A stretch of 64,000 nucleotides of DNA, taken from JBMNTP01 sp050945795. Its GTDB lineage: Bacteria > Bacillota > Clostridia > Christensenellales > MGBC116941. Location of the stretch: assembly GCA_050945795.1 (NCBI GenBank), contig JBMNTP010000007.1, positions 3,677-67,676 of the forward strand, read 5' to 3'. Under the pieces are notes generated by a model. It saw only the letters and a list, made by a program, of their open reading frames with translations. It did not search any database and was not told where the DNA came from. A program made the translations under genes and the position numbers. Position 1 is the first letter of the stretch; every line of letters begins with the position of its first letter. Positions 25,335 to 34,241 of the stretch are shown piece after piece.

Positions 25335-26609
25335 TTATATATTATTACCCGGCGTTTGTAAAACTCCCCGCATAAGGCCGTCTTCAAACTTTACGGCATA
25401 AACATCCATTATCCGGCCGGCAATCCCGCCTTTTACTCTTACCTTTATATAATTCTCGGTATATCCTTCCGCCTCGCCGTCTTTCTCCTCTTCAAAAAGC
25501 ACATTCAGCTCCATGCCCTCATATTTTTTAGCATACTCTGCCTCAAGCCGCCCGCCTAAATCAATAAGCTCAGCCGCCCGCCTTAGCTTAACATGCTTCG
25601 GACATTCTTTCATATTATAAGCCGGCGTACCCTTTCTTTTTGAAAACGGAAACACATGTATGCGGCTAAAACCGATTTTCTCAACAAACTCCAGTGTTTC
25701 TTGGTGCTCTTTTTCCGTCTCGCCCGGAAATCCGGCTATTATATCGGTAGTTATAGCCGCCCCCGGATAAAACTCTCTAAGCCTTTCTATGTTATTAGCG
25801 TAGTCCTTAGGAGTATATTTTCTGTTCATGCGCTCAAGCACTCCGGCACTGCCGCTCTGCATAGACACATGGAACTGCGGGCATATGTTCGGCATATTAG
25901 AAAGCGCCGATAAAAACTCCGGCGTCAACGCTCCCGGCTCCAGCGACCCTAGCCTTACCCTTTTAAAACCAGCATCGCTTATCGCGCCTATCGCGTCTTT
26001 AAGTGAGCCGGCGGTGTCCCTGCCATAAGACGCTATGTGTATGCCGGTAATGACAGCCTCAAGATGGTGCCTCGCCAGCTCTTTAGCCTCGGCGCCTATA
26101 TCCTCAATTGGCCGCGAACACGACCGCCCCCTCGCATAAGGAATTATGCAGTAAGAGCAGAAATTATCGCAGCCGTCCTGTATTTTTATAAAAGCGCGAG
26201 TGTGACCGCCGTGCCGGGAAATGCTCAGCCGCTCAAAACCGCTGCTTTCGGATATCTCATAAGCCTCCTCACCTAAGACGGCGCTTTCTATCAGCCGTAT
26301 CGCCCCCGACCTGTCCCTTGTGCCAAGCACAATATCCGCACCGGTTTTTGCCGCCTCCTCCGGCTCAAGCTTTGAATAACAGCCCGCCATACATACAAGC
26401 GCATTGGGATTGCGGCGCTTGGCCTGTCTTACCGCCTGACGCGATTTTTTTGCCCCTACCGCCGTAACGGTACAGGAATTTATAATATATGCGTCGGCCT
26501 GTCCGTCAAAATCAACAATGGTATGCCCCGCTTCTATCGCCGCCTCCTGCATGGCCTGAGTATCGTACTGGTTTGCCTTACAGCCCAGCGTATGAAATGC
26601 TATCCTCAT
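25335..26609 (-). CDS. mtaB: tRNA t6A37 methylthiotransferase MtaB
   Basis: Radical-SAM enzyme that converts t6A37 to ms2t6A37 in tRNA. The 424 residues have the N-terminal cluster domain (TLGCKANQYD, INSCTVTA, MAGCYSK, one Cys each for the first 4Fe-4S), the radical-SAM motif CDNFCSYCIIP and a C-terminal TRAM-like domain. Its substrate t6A is made by the TsaB/TsaE system also encoded in the window. GGGGAGG supports the ATG at 26609, which overlaps the rsmE stop (ATGA). Confidence 0.95.
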   Translation of the reverse strand: MRIAFHTLGCKANQYDTQAMQEAAIEAGHTIVDFDGQADAYIINSCTVTAVGAKKSRQAVRQAKRRNPNALVCMAGCYSKLEPEEAAKTGADIVLGTRDRSGAIRLIESAVLGEEAYEISESSGFERLSISRHGGHTRAFIKIQDGCDNFCSYCIIPYARGRSCSRPIEDIGAEAKELARHHLEAVITGIHIASYGRDTAGSLKDAIGAISDAGFKRVRLGSLEPGALTPEFLSALSNMPNICPQFHVSMQSGSAGVLERMNRKYTPKDYANNIERLREFYPGAAITTDIIAGFPGETEKEHQETLEFVEKIGFSRIHVFPFSKRKGTPAYNMKECPKHVKLRRAAELIDLGGRLEAEYAKKYEGMELNVLFEEEKDGEAEGYTENYIKVRVKGGIAGRIMDVYAVKFEDGLMRGVLQTPGNNI

Positions 26610-27334
26610 ATTCCTCCCCACCCGCCGTAATGGTAGGTAATAACAGAAACAGCGGCCATTCCCGCCGTCTCCGTCCTTAATATCCTTGGCCCGAGAGTTA
26701 CAAGCTTAGCGCCCGCTCTTTCTAGCGCCTCCGCCTCGCTTTGCTCAAGCCCGCCCTCCGGCCCTATAACAAGCCCCACTGACTTTGGCGCCGGACATTC
26801 CAGCGCGCCGGCAAAAGGCATTTTAGCCTGCTCCCACGCCGCTATTATAAGATCATGCCCCGCCATCATTCTTATGGCGTCATCAGGCCGTATAATGTCA
26901 TAAACCTCGGGTATAACCGCCCTGCCGCACTGCTTGGCCGCCTCATAGGCGACGCGGTTCCATCTCTCGGCCTTGCTTTTGCCTCGCTCGCCGCCCTTTG
27001 AAACGCAGCGCGAAAACTCCACCGGCACAATAGCGAAAGCGCCTAGCTCAACGCACTTTTGTATTATAACCTCCATCTTGCCCTGCTTGGGCAAGCCCTG
27101 ATACAGCGTTATAGCTACCGGCGCTTCGGTGTCCATCTCCTCGCCGTCATAAAGCTCGGCTTTAACTATATCCCTTCCCGCCTCTAAAACAACGCCGCGA
27201 TACCTCATGCCGTTTGAGCATACCTCAATTTCTCCGCCCGCGCTAATACGCAGCACACGGGTAATGTGCGCTGCGTCGGGGCCTGATATATAGGCGATGT
27301 TTCCTTCAGTTTTATCTGTGTAAAATCTGTGCAT
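26606..27334 (-). CDS. rsmE: 16S rRNA uracil(1498)-N3 methyltransferase
   Basis: SPOUT-class methyltransferase of 242 residues with an N-terminal PUA-like domain (HRFYTDKTEG, DAAHITRVLR) and the trefoil-knot SAM site LVIGPEGGLEQSE plus LGPRILRTETA. Normal length. No clear ribosome site lies next to the ATG, so translation may depend on coupling to prmA 19 nt upstream. Its stop overlaps mtaB. Confidence 0.95.
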   Translation of the reverse strand: MHRFYTDKTEGNIAYISGPDAAHITRVLRISAGGEIEVCSNGMRYRGVVLEAGRDIVKAELYDGEEMDTEAPVAITLYQGLPKQGKMEVIIQKCVELGAFAIVPVEFSRCVSKGGERGKSKAERWNRVAYEAAKQCGRAVIPEVYDIIRPDDAIRMMAGHDLIIAAWEQAKMPFAGALECPAPKSVGLVIGPEGGLEQSEAEALERAGAKLVTLGPRILRTETAGMAAVSVITYHYGGWGGI

Positions 27335-27352
27335 ATCTATATTTTAAAATTC

Positions 27353-28297
27353 CTATACTGTGGCTCGCGCGCATATCGCCACCCACTCGCCCTGCCTAAG
27401 CGTTTCTATGGCAACAAGGCGATTTTTCTCCAACGCCGCCATAACATCGCCCTCTCGCTCTTTTATTATGCCCGAAGCTATGAAAACTCCTCCCGGCTTT
27501 AAATGCCGCGGTATTTCCGGGGCAAGACTTATTATGGCGTCAGCGATAATATTCGCCGTTATTACGTCCGCCCTGCCGGCTCCGCCGCTTAAAAGATCGC
27601 CTTTAGTGACTTTTATATCGGCATTGTTATTTTTAGCGTTTTCCTTAGCTATACTTACGCTCTGCGCGTCTATATCTATCGCCTCAACGCTATTCGCGCC
27701 AAGCTTTGCCGCGGCTATGGCAAGTATACCTGTGCCGCATCCTATATCTATTACCAAATGTCCCTTTTTAACATGCTTTTCAAGAAGCTTTAAGCATAAC
27801 TGGGTAGTCTCGTGAGTACCTGTGCCAAAAGCCATACCGGGGTCAAGCTCAATTACAATATCGCCGCTTTCCGGCTCATAATCCTCCCATGAAGGCTTTA
27901 TAACTATGCTATCCCCTACCCTTAAAGGTTTATAGTACTGCTTCCAGTTGTTTGCCCAGTCCTCCTCGCAGACGGAGCGATTGTATATCTCCAAAGAGCC
28001 CATGTCAAATATATATCCCGCCGCCTCGTCAAGGCGCAGCCTTAGGCAGTCAAGACGGTTTTGCAGCTCATCGTCATCGGGCAGATAGCCTTTTACTATC
28101 GCGGTATTACATACCCTGTTGACCTTTTCCCTAAGCCCCTCATCGACATAGTCCCAATTGCCTGGAGATTCAACAATCTCTTTTAGCACAGCGTCGTCCT
28201 CAATAGCGGTGCCTGCCGCCCCGCATTCAAACAGCGCCTCGCTTACAGCCTCGGCTCCCGCCGAAGTAGTGTGGACAGAGATTTCTACCCAATCCAT
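27353..28297 (-). CDS. prmA: Ribosomal protein L11 methyltransferase
   Basis: Methylates lysines and the N-terminus of ribosomal protein uL11. The 314 residues have the substrate-recognition N-domain and a methyltransferase domain with DPGMAFGTGTHETTQ, the SAM motif VIDIGCGTGILAIAAAKLG and TANIIADAII. AGGGGG precedes the ATG at 28297. It follows dnaJ by about 90 nt with no terminator seen between them, as in many Firmicutes. Confidence 0.96.
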   Translation of the reverse strand: MDWVEISVHTTSAGAEAVSEALFECGAAGTAIEDDAVLKEIVESPGNWDYVDEGLREKVNRVCNTAIVKGYLPDDDELQNRLDCLRLRLDEAAGYIFDMGSLEIYNRSVCEEDWANNWKQYYKPLRVGDSIVIKPSWEDYEPESGDIVIELDPGMAFGTGTHETTQLCLKLLEKHVKKGHLVIDIGCGTGILAIAAAKLGANSVEAIDIDAQSVSIAKENAKNNNADIKVTKGDLLSGGAGRADVITANIIADAIISLAPEIPRHLKPGGVFIASGIIKEREGDVMAALEKNRLVAIETLRQGEWVAICARATV

Positions 28298-28387
28298 ATC
28301 AAAGCCCCCTATAAAACATATAAGCCAAAGCCAAAAATGTGCCTAGGCCTATATATAGTATGCGTGTATATCAGTTGTTGTACGGGT

Positions 28388-29506
28388 TTAGGCTCGCCTT
28401 TTCTCCCTGCCAAAAATTCCGCCCTTTTGCACAAGGCTGTCGTCGAATTCCATAAGCAACGCCTTTTGCCGCTCATTAAGCTTTTTAGGTACCAGCACAT
28501 TAACTCTTATATACATATCGCCGTACCTTTCGCCTCTAAGATGCTTTATTCCCTTGCCCTTAAGTCGGAAAACCGTTCCCGGCTGCGTACCTTCGTTTAT
28601 TTTATACTTAACTTTGCCGTTAAGCGTGGGAATTTCTATTTCGCTTCCCATCGCCGCCTGCGCGAAGCTTATATCAACGCTGCCTATAAGGTCGTAATCC
28701 CGGCGCTCATAAAGCTCATGCGGCCTTACCGTTACATATATATAGAGATCTCCGGCCGGGCCTCCCCTTATGCCGGGCTGACCCTGTCCCCTCAGCGTTA
28801 CTGCCTGCCCGTTATCTATACCGGCAGGGATGTTCACTTTTATCGTCTTTGTGCGCCTTACCGTCTTTTTGCCTTTACACTTGGCGCACGGCTCCTCTAT
28901 TATTTTGCCCTCGCCGCCGCATACATCGCACGGCCGCTGCGACAACGACTGACCAAACAATGTGTTGACGCGCTGCGAAACGTATCCCGAGCCGCCGCAA
29001 TGCCGGCATGTCTTTACAGATTCGCTGTTTTTAGCTCCTGTGCCGCCGCAATCAGAGCAGTTTTCATCCTTTGTAAGCCTTATATCCTTATCCGCCCCGA
29101 ACGCCGCCTCCTCAAAGCTTATCTCAAGATTATAGCGAAGGTCGTTGCCTTGCTGCGGTCCGTTTCTCGTGGCGCGTCCAAACCCGCCGAATATATTCTC
29201 AAAAATATCCTCAACGCCGAATCCGCCGCCAAACCCTCCGAACCCGCCAAATCCCGCACCGCCTTGATCCGCGCCGTTTTGAAAGGCGGCATGACCGAAG
29301 TTGTCATACTGGCTGCGCTTTTTATCGTCGCTCAGCACCTCATAAGCTTCGTTAGCCTCTTTAAATTTAGCCTCGGAGGCTTTGTCCCCGGGATTAACAT
29401 CAGGGTGATATTTTTTGGCCAGCTTTCTGTATGCTTTTTTTATGTCTTCGGCCGGGGCGTCCTTTTGGACGCCCAGCACCTCATAGTAATCCCTTTTTTC
29501 AGCCAT
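28388..29506 (-). CDS. dnaJ: Chaperone DnaJ
   Basis: Co-chaperone that delivers substrates to DnaK. The 372 residues show the J domain with the HPD motif (KKYHPDVNPGD, about 31-41), a Gly/Phe-rich linker (about 75-105), a zinc domain with four Cys pairs (CSDCGGTG, CRHCGGSG, CDVCGGEG, CAKCKGK; the last lacks the final GxG form) and the C-terminal substrate-binding domains. It lies 15 nt after dnaK in the CIRCE operon. Confidence 0.97.
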   Translation of the reverse strand: MAEKRDYYEVLGVQKDAPAEDIKKAYRKLAKKYHPDVNPGDKASEAKFKEANEAYEVLSDDKKRSQYDNFGHAAFQNGADQGGAGFGGFGGFGGGFGVEDIFENIFGGFGRATRNGPQQGNDLRYNLEISFEEAAFGADKDIRLTKDENCSDCGGTGAKNSESVKTCRHCGGSGYVSQRVNTLFGQSLSQRPCDVCGGEGKIIEEPCAKCKGKKTVRRTKTIKVNIPAGIDNGQAVTLRGQGQPGIRGGPAGDLYIYVTVRPHELYERRDYDLIGSVDISFAQAAMGSEIEIPTLNGKVKYKINEGTQPGTVFRLKGKGIKHLRGERYGDMYIRVNVLVPKKLNERQKALLMEFDDSLVQKGGIFGREKRRA

Positions 29507-29521
29507 AAAACATTATCTCAC

Positions 29522-31369
29522 TTATTTGTTATCGTCTTTATTTTCTTCATCAACTACGGTATAGTCGGCATCAACGACATTATCGTCCTCTGCCGCGCCC
29601 TGCGCTCCCGCGTCCTGAGCCGCTCCCGCCGCCGCATCCTGCTGCTGATAAACCTTGCCGAAAATATCAAACGACAGCTTTTGCAGCGCCTCTGTGCCGG
29701 CCTTTATATCGTCTACCGAGCCGCTTTCAAGGGTTTTTGTCAGTTTATCTGCTTCCGCCTCAATGCTCGCCTTGTCATCCGCCGAAACCTTGTCGCCAAG
29801 GTCTGTTAGCGTCTTTTTGGTCTGATATATAAGGCTGTCGGCATTATTTTTTACGTCGATCTCTTCCTTCTTCCTCTTATCCTCCTCGGCAAACTGCTCG
29901 GCTTCCTTAACAGCCTTATCAATATCCGAGTCGGAAAGGTTTGTGCTGGAAGTAATCGTTACTTTCTGCTCATTTCCTGTGCCATGGTCTTTCGCGCTTA
30001 CATGCACTATGCCGTTGGCGTCTATATCAAATGTAACCTCTATCTGCGGCACTCCGCGCGGCGCCGGCGGTATGCCGGTAAGCTGGAAACGGCCAAGCGT
30101 TTTGTTATACTGCGCCATTTCCCTCTCGCCCTGTAGCACATGCACATCAACGCTGGTCTGCCCGTCCGCCGCAGTTGAGAATACCTGGCTCTTCTTGGTA
30201 GGTATCGTGGTGTTTCTTTCTATAAGCTTTGTGAAAACGCCGCCCAGCGTCTCTATGCCTAATGAAAGCGGTGTAACGTCGAGGAGCAGTATGTCTTTAA
30301 CCTCTCCGCCCAAAACTCCGGCCTGTATAGCCGCGCCTATAGCCACGCATTCGTCTGGGTTTATGCCCTTGAACGGATCTTTGCCCGTCGTCTTTTTAAC
30401 AGCATCCTGTACAGCCGGAATACGCGTAGAACCGCCGACAAGTATAACCCTGTCTATCTGTGACGCGCTCAACCCCGCGTCGCTTAATGTGCGCTTTAAC
30501 GGCTCCATAGTTTTCTCAACCAGGTCAGATGTTAATTCGTCAAACTTGGCCCTTGAAAGCGTAGTATCAAGATGCCTCGGCCCCGATGAGTCGGCGGTCA
30601 GGTAAGGCAGGTTGATTGATACCTGCGTCATGCCGGACAGCTCTATTTTGGCCTTTTCCGCCGCTTCTCTAAGCCGCTGCATGGCCATATTGTCTTTTTT
30701 AAGGTCTATGCCTGTTTCTTTCTTAAAAACATCTACTAGCCAGTTTATGACTCTATCGTCAAAATCGTCACCGCCCAGCTTGTTGTTGCCGGCGGTAGCC
30801 AATACTTCTATAACTCCGTCGCCTATTTCAAGAAGCGAAACGTCGAACGTGCCGCCGCCAAGGTCATATACAAGTATCTTCTGGCTGTTTTCCTTGTCAA
30901 GCCCGTAAGCAAGCGCCGCCGCCGTAGGCTCGTTTATTATACGCAGCACCTCAAGACCGGCAATGCGTCCGGCGTCTTTTGTCGCCTGCCGCTGCGCGTC
31001 TGAAAAATACGCCGGCACCGTTATTACCGCCTGCGTAACCTTCTCGCCAAGATACCCTTCTGCGTCAGCCTTAAGCTTTTGCAGCACCATCGCCGATATT
31101 TCCTGCGGCGTATAAGATTTTGAATCTATGGTGATCTTTTTATTTGATCCCATATCCCTTTTTATTGAAGAAACGGTGCGCTCGTGGTTGGTTACCGCCT
31201 GCCTTTTGGCAACCTCGCCAACCATCCTCTCCCCCGTCTTGCTAAAAGCCACCACGCTCGGCGTTGTGCGGGCGCCCTCGGCGTTTGTTATAACGACCGG
31301 CTCTCCGCCTTCCATAACCGCGACGCAGCTATTTGTGGTTCCAAGATCTATGCCTATTATCTTTGCCAC
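29522..31369 (-). CDS. dnaK: Chaperone DnaK (Hsp70)
   Basis: ATP-dependent Hsp70. The 615 residues have the nucleotide-binding domain (IGIDLGTTNSCVAV, VYDLGGGTFDVSLLE, ILVGGSTRIPAVQ), the substrate-binding domain and an acidic C-terminal lid tail ending DDNK. The start codon is GTG (31369): the encoded protein begins with the family's usual MAKIIGIDL, and GGAGGG sits 7 nt upstream. Third gene of the heat-shock operon. Confidence 0.98.
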   Translation of the reverse strand: MAKIIGIDLGTTNSCVAVMEGGEPVVITNAEGARTTPSVVAFSKTGERMVGEVAKRQAVTNHERTVSSIKRDMGSNKKITIDSKSYTPQEISAMVLQKLKADAEGYLGEKVTQAVITVPAYFSDAQRQATKDAGRIAGLEVLRIINEPTAAALAYGLDKENSQKILVYDLGGGTFDVSLLEIGDGVIEVLATAGNNKLGGDDFDDRVINWLVDVFKKETGIDLKKDNMAMQRLREAAEKAKIELSGMTQVSINLPYLTADSSGPRHLDTTLSRAKFDELTSDLVEKTMEPLKRTLSDAGLSASQIDRVILVGGSTRIPAVQDAVKKTTGKDPFKGINPDECVAIGAAIQAGVLGGEVKDILLLDVTPLSLGIETLGGVFTKLIERNTTIPTKKSQVFSTAADGQTSVDVHVLQGEREMAQYNKTLGRFQLTGIPPAPRGVPQIEVTFDIDANGIVHVSAKDHGTGNEQKVTITSSTNLSDSDIDKAVKEAEQFAEEDKRKKEEIDVKNNADSLIYQTKKTLTDLGDKVSADDKASIEAEADKLTKTLESGSVDDIKAGTEALQKLSFDIFGKVYQQQDAAAGAAQDAGAQGAAEDDNVVDADYTVVDEENKDDNK

Positions 31370-31418
31370 TTAAATTCCCTCCAGTTATTTGAGATAGTTT
31401 GTTTGTTATTTGTTGTTA

Positions 31419-31940
31419 TTATTCGCCTACGACCTGCACCTTGGCATGCCGCAGTATCTTTCCGTCCATAGTATATCCCTTTAGTATAACAGTGTGTACG
31501 TCGCCGCACTCCTTGCCTTCGCACGGCGGCATTTGCATAAGCGCATCATGGTATACCGGGTCAAACTTGCATCCGTCGGCGGGTATCTCCTCAGCGCCAA
31601 GCGATTTAAGCACATCTACAAACTGCTTTACAATCAACGCTAGACCTTCATGCGACTCTCCGCCTTTTAGCGCCCTTTCAAGATTATCTAGAACCGGCAA
31701 TACCGCTATTACCGCCTCCTCCTTGCCCTGCGCACAGGCCTCCGCCCTTACCGAATTATTTCTTCTTCTATAATTGTCAAAATCCGCTTGCACCCTCTGT
31801 GCCGCGGCCAGATACTCGTCGCGCTGCTTTAGCGCCTCTTCATGCTCCGCCAAAGTCACGACAGCGCCGGCGTTATCCGTTTCGGTTGTTGTTTCGTTAG
31901 CTGCGTCGTTAACTTCAGGCTTTTCCTTGCTGCTCTGCAT
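31419..31940 (-). CDS. grpE: Nucleotide exchange factor GrpE
   Basis: Releases ADP from DnaK. The 173 residues show an acidic, variable N-terminus, a long coiled-coil helix (about 30-90, with RVQADFDNYRRRN) and a C-terminal beta domain with GCKFDPVYHDALMQMP and KVQVVGE. GGAGG precedes the ATG. It lies between hrcA and dnaK. Confidence 0.97.
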   Translation of the reverse strand: MQSSKEKPEVNDAANETTTETDNAGAVVTLAEHEEALKQRDEYLAAAQRVQADFDNYRRRNNSVRAEACAQGKEEAVIAVLPVLDNLERALKGGESHEGLALIVKQFVDVLKSLGAEEIPADGCKFDPVYHDALMQMPPCEGKECGDVHTVILKGYTMDGKILRHAKVQVVGE

Positions 31941-31958
31941 ATTGTATCCTCCGTTGTG

Positions 31959-32996
31959 TTATTCGTCTTTGACGTTTTCAATCGCCGTTTCTTCAATGCT
32001 CTTGCCAAGAAGATCCAGCACCGCGAATATTCTTGCGTAATCCATGCGTGTCGGTCCGATTATTCCAAAAGAGCCCAGCTTTATGCCCTTAATAGAAAAG
32101 TTAGCCGTTATAACGCTGCATCCGCTCATTTCCTTAAATTCGTTCTCTGTGCCTATTATGGCAGCGTAATCCTCTGCCGATGCTTTTGAAAACATCTCAT
32201 ACAGCCTTTTCTTGTTTTCAAGCGCTGACAAAAGCAGCTTCGCTTTTCCGACATCGCTGTATTCGGGGAATTCAAATATTTTAGAAGCTCCCTCCAGCAA
32301 AATATCGCTGTTATCCGGCTTATCAAGAGTTTCTTTTACCGCCACTCCAAACTCATGTATAAGTCCGGCCGGCACATCTGATGAAAAATCGGCAATTTCA
32401 GGAGCCAGCAGCATAGCCTCAGCGAGCGTCTTGCCGCACAGTTCCTCGGATAAATGCCTTGACACAACATAAAGCACGTCCTCGGTTATATCCTCTGGGA
32501 CGTTTAAAATAGTGTCATTTAGCATTCCTGTATCTGTAACAACGATAATAAGCGCCTTGCCCGCCGCCACCGGCACCAATCTTATTGACTTCACCTTAGA
32601 CGCCGCGGCATGCGGAGCCAGCGCAACGGCAATATACTCCGTAGCGCTGCTTAGCGCCTCTAAAGCGCCTCTCATTATCTTTTTAATCTCTCCCGCGCGG
32701 TTGCTCACATGCTTTTTAATAAGCTCGGCTTCTTCCTTGCCAAGGCGTATCGAGTCCATAAGCACATCGACATAAAGCCGGTATGCTTTATCACTCGGCA
32801 CCCGCCCCGCCGAAACATGCGGCTGCTCAAGATATCCCATCTCCTCAAGCCCCGACATCTCTATTCTTATAGTTGCAGGGCTAAGTCCGAGACTGTATTT
32901 CTCGGTAATAGATCTTGAGCCTATGGGCTGCGCGTAGTGAATATAGTCGTCGACTATGGCCTTAAGTATTCTTTTTTTCCTTTCCTTCATTTCCAT
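31959..32996 (-). CDS. hrcA: Heat-inducible transcription repressor HrcA
   Basis: Repressor that binds CIRCE and is kept active by GroEL in the family. The 345 residues have a winged-helix N-domain (LKAIVDDYIHYAQPIGSR, SPATIRIEMSGLEEMGYL) and the SAGRVPSDKAYRLYVD hinge, then a GAF-like domain. I chose the ATG at 32996 (GGAG upstream) rather than an ATG at 33083, which lies upstream of the CIRCE and inside the -35. HrcA here represses its own operon. Confidence 0.97.
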   Translation of the reverse strand: MEMKERKKRILKAIVDDYIHYAQPIGSRSITEKYSLGLSPATIRIEMSGLEEMGYLEQPHVSAGRVPSDKAYRLYVDVLMDSIRLGKEEAELIKKHVSNRAGEIKKIMRGALEALSSATEYIAVALAPHAAASKVKSIRLVPVAAGKALIIVVTDTGMLNDTILNVPEDITEDVLYVVSRHLSEELCGKTLAEAMLLAPEIADFSSDVPAGLIHEFGVAVKETLDKPDNSDILLEGASKIFEFPEYSDVGKAKLLLSALENKKRLYEMFSKASAEDYAAIIGTENEFKEMSGCSVITANFSIKGIKLGSFGIIGPTRMDYARIFAVLDLLGKSIEETAIENVKDE

Positions 32997-33016
32997 GCAA
33001 ATATCATCTCCGATTG

Positions 33017-33043
33017 TTAGCACTCTTCGCTTTAGAGTGCTAA
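33017..33043. promoter_or_regulatory. CIRCE operator of the hrcA operon
   Basis: Perfect consensus inverted repeat TTAGCACTC-N9-GAGTGCTAA, between the -10 element and the hrcA ribosome site. HrcA binding here would block transcription of hrcA-grpE-dnaK-dnaJ and the genes after them. Confidence 0.98.
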
Positions 33044-33054
33044 CCGATAATGAT

Positions 33055-33083
33055 AATGTAGCACCGGAGCAGGCATTTGTCAA
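33055..33083 (-). promoter_or_regulatory. Sigma-A promoter of the hrcA operon
   Basis: Minus strand TTGACA, 17 nt, TACATT, placed so that the CIRCE begins 11 nt after the -10. A good -35 with a weaker -10. Confidence 0.82.
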
Positions 33084-33104
33084 GCAAAAAAACCATGTCG
33101 CACG

Positions 33105-34241
33105 TCAGTCCATAATGCGCAGCAATACAGTATTTTGTATCTCCATTCCCCTTCGGCTAAGCCTTACGCCTATACCGTCAATTTTAACAAGCCCCTCTTG
33201 GCTTAAATCAAAGAGCTTTTCTCCGTACACTTCCATTATACTCCGGCCGTGCAGACTCTCGAATCGCGAAAAACCAATGCCCTCAACAAGCCTTAGCCCT
33301 AGCATCATAGTTTCAAACATTGCCTCGGCGTCATCCGGCGTATGGATTTCTCTTTCCGGCACTCCCGCTTCTATGCCGTCTATGTACCTATCAAGCTCCG
33401 GCGTATTCGCCCATCGCATCGCCCGCGGCCGCCTTAAAAAACCATGCGCCGCACAGCCTACGCCTATATACTCGCCGCCCCGCCATATATCGATATTGTG
33501 GCGGCATTCAAAGCCGGGCCTCGCGTAATTCGATATTTCATACCTCGCAATGCCGTCTTTATTAAGCCTTATCTCCGCCGCCTCGCGCATATCCGCTACC
33601 TCATCATCACCAGGCAGCTCCAGCCCCTCAGAAACCATGCGCCACAGCCGGGTATCCTCTTCAAGCGTCAGCGCGTAACACGAAACATGCGCCGCCCCCG
33701 CGTCAATCGCGGCGTCCACAGTTTCAAGCCACTTCTCCATGCTCTGTTTTGGCAAGCCGTACATAATATCTACGTTAAGGTTTGCAATGCCCGCTCGCTC
33801 CGCCGCCGCCACAGCCAAAAGGAAATCGCTGTGCGAATGCGTGCGGCCTATAAGCGTAAGCAAGTCGTCCTGCGCCGCCTGCATGCCTATGCTCAACCGG
33901 TTTACACCGGCGTTAGCCCATGCCTTAGCCGCCTTCTCGCTTACCGATGCGGGGTTGCTTTCCATTGAAATCTCTGCGTCGCTCTTTATATTAAAGCTTT
34001 GCTTTGCCATATCAATTATGCCGCTTATAAGCTCTGGCGGCATAAGAGACGGCGTACCTCCGCCAAAAAACACGCTGTCTATAACGCCGTCAAATTGCTC
34101 CGCCCATATGCTTATTTCGTGCGTCAAAGCGCCGGCATAAGCATGCATAGCATCCTCTCTGCCGGCGAACGAAACAAAATCACAATACGCGCATTTCCCC
34201 GCGCAAAAGGGTATGTGTATGTAAAGCCCGGCGCTCCTCAT
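33105..34241 (-). CDS. hemW: HemW-like radical-SAM heme chaperone
   Basis: A 378-residue radical-SAM protein related to oxygen-independent coproporphyrinogen oxidase; HemW family members bind and hand over heme. The CX3CX2C motif is in FCAGKCAYCDF (Cys13, 17, 20), followed by FFGGGTPSL and the HemW C-terminal domain. HemW has no extra Cys after the cluster motif, unlike HemN, and here it is Asp-Phe. The ATG at 34241 is chosen over an ATG at 34373 since it overlaps the lepA stop (TGATG), as commonly found for this gene pair. Confidence 0.9.
   Translation of the reverse strand: MRSAGLYIHIPFCAGKCAYCDFVSFAGREDAMHAYAGALTHEISIWAEQFDGVIDSVFFGGGTPSLMPPELISGIIDMAKQSFNIKSDAEISMESNPASVSEKAAKAWANAGVNRLSIGMQAAQDDLLTLIGRTHSHSDFLLAVAAAERAGIANLNVDIMYGLPKQSMEKWLETVDAAIDAGAAHVSCYALTLEEDTRLWRMVSEGLELPGDDEVADMREAAEIRLNKDGIARYEISNYARPGFECRHNIDIWRGGEYIGVGCAAHGFLRRPRAMRWANTPELDRYIDGIEAGVPEREIHTPDDAEAMFETMMLGLRLVEGIGFSRFESLHGRSIMEVYGEKLFDLSQEGLVKIDGIGVRLSRRGMEIQNTVLLRIMD

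Noticed and set aside
28271..29809. A 512-codon plus-strand frame opposite dnaJ and the end of dnaK
   Set aside because: It is antisense to two certain genes, lacks any family feature, and its length comes from the codon bias of the opposite strand.
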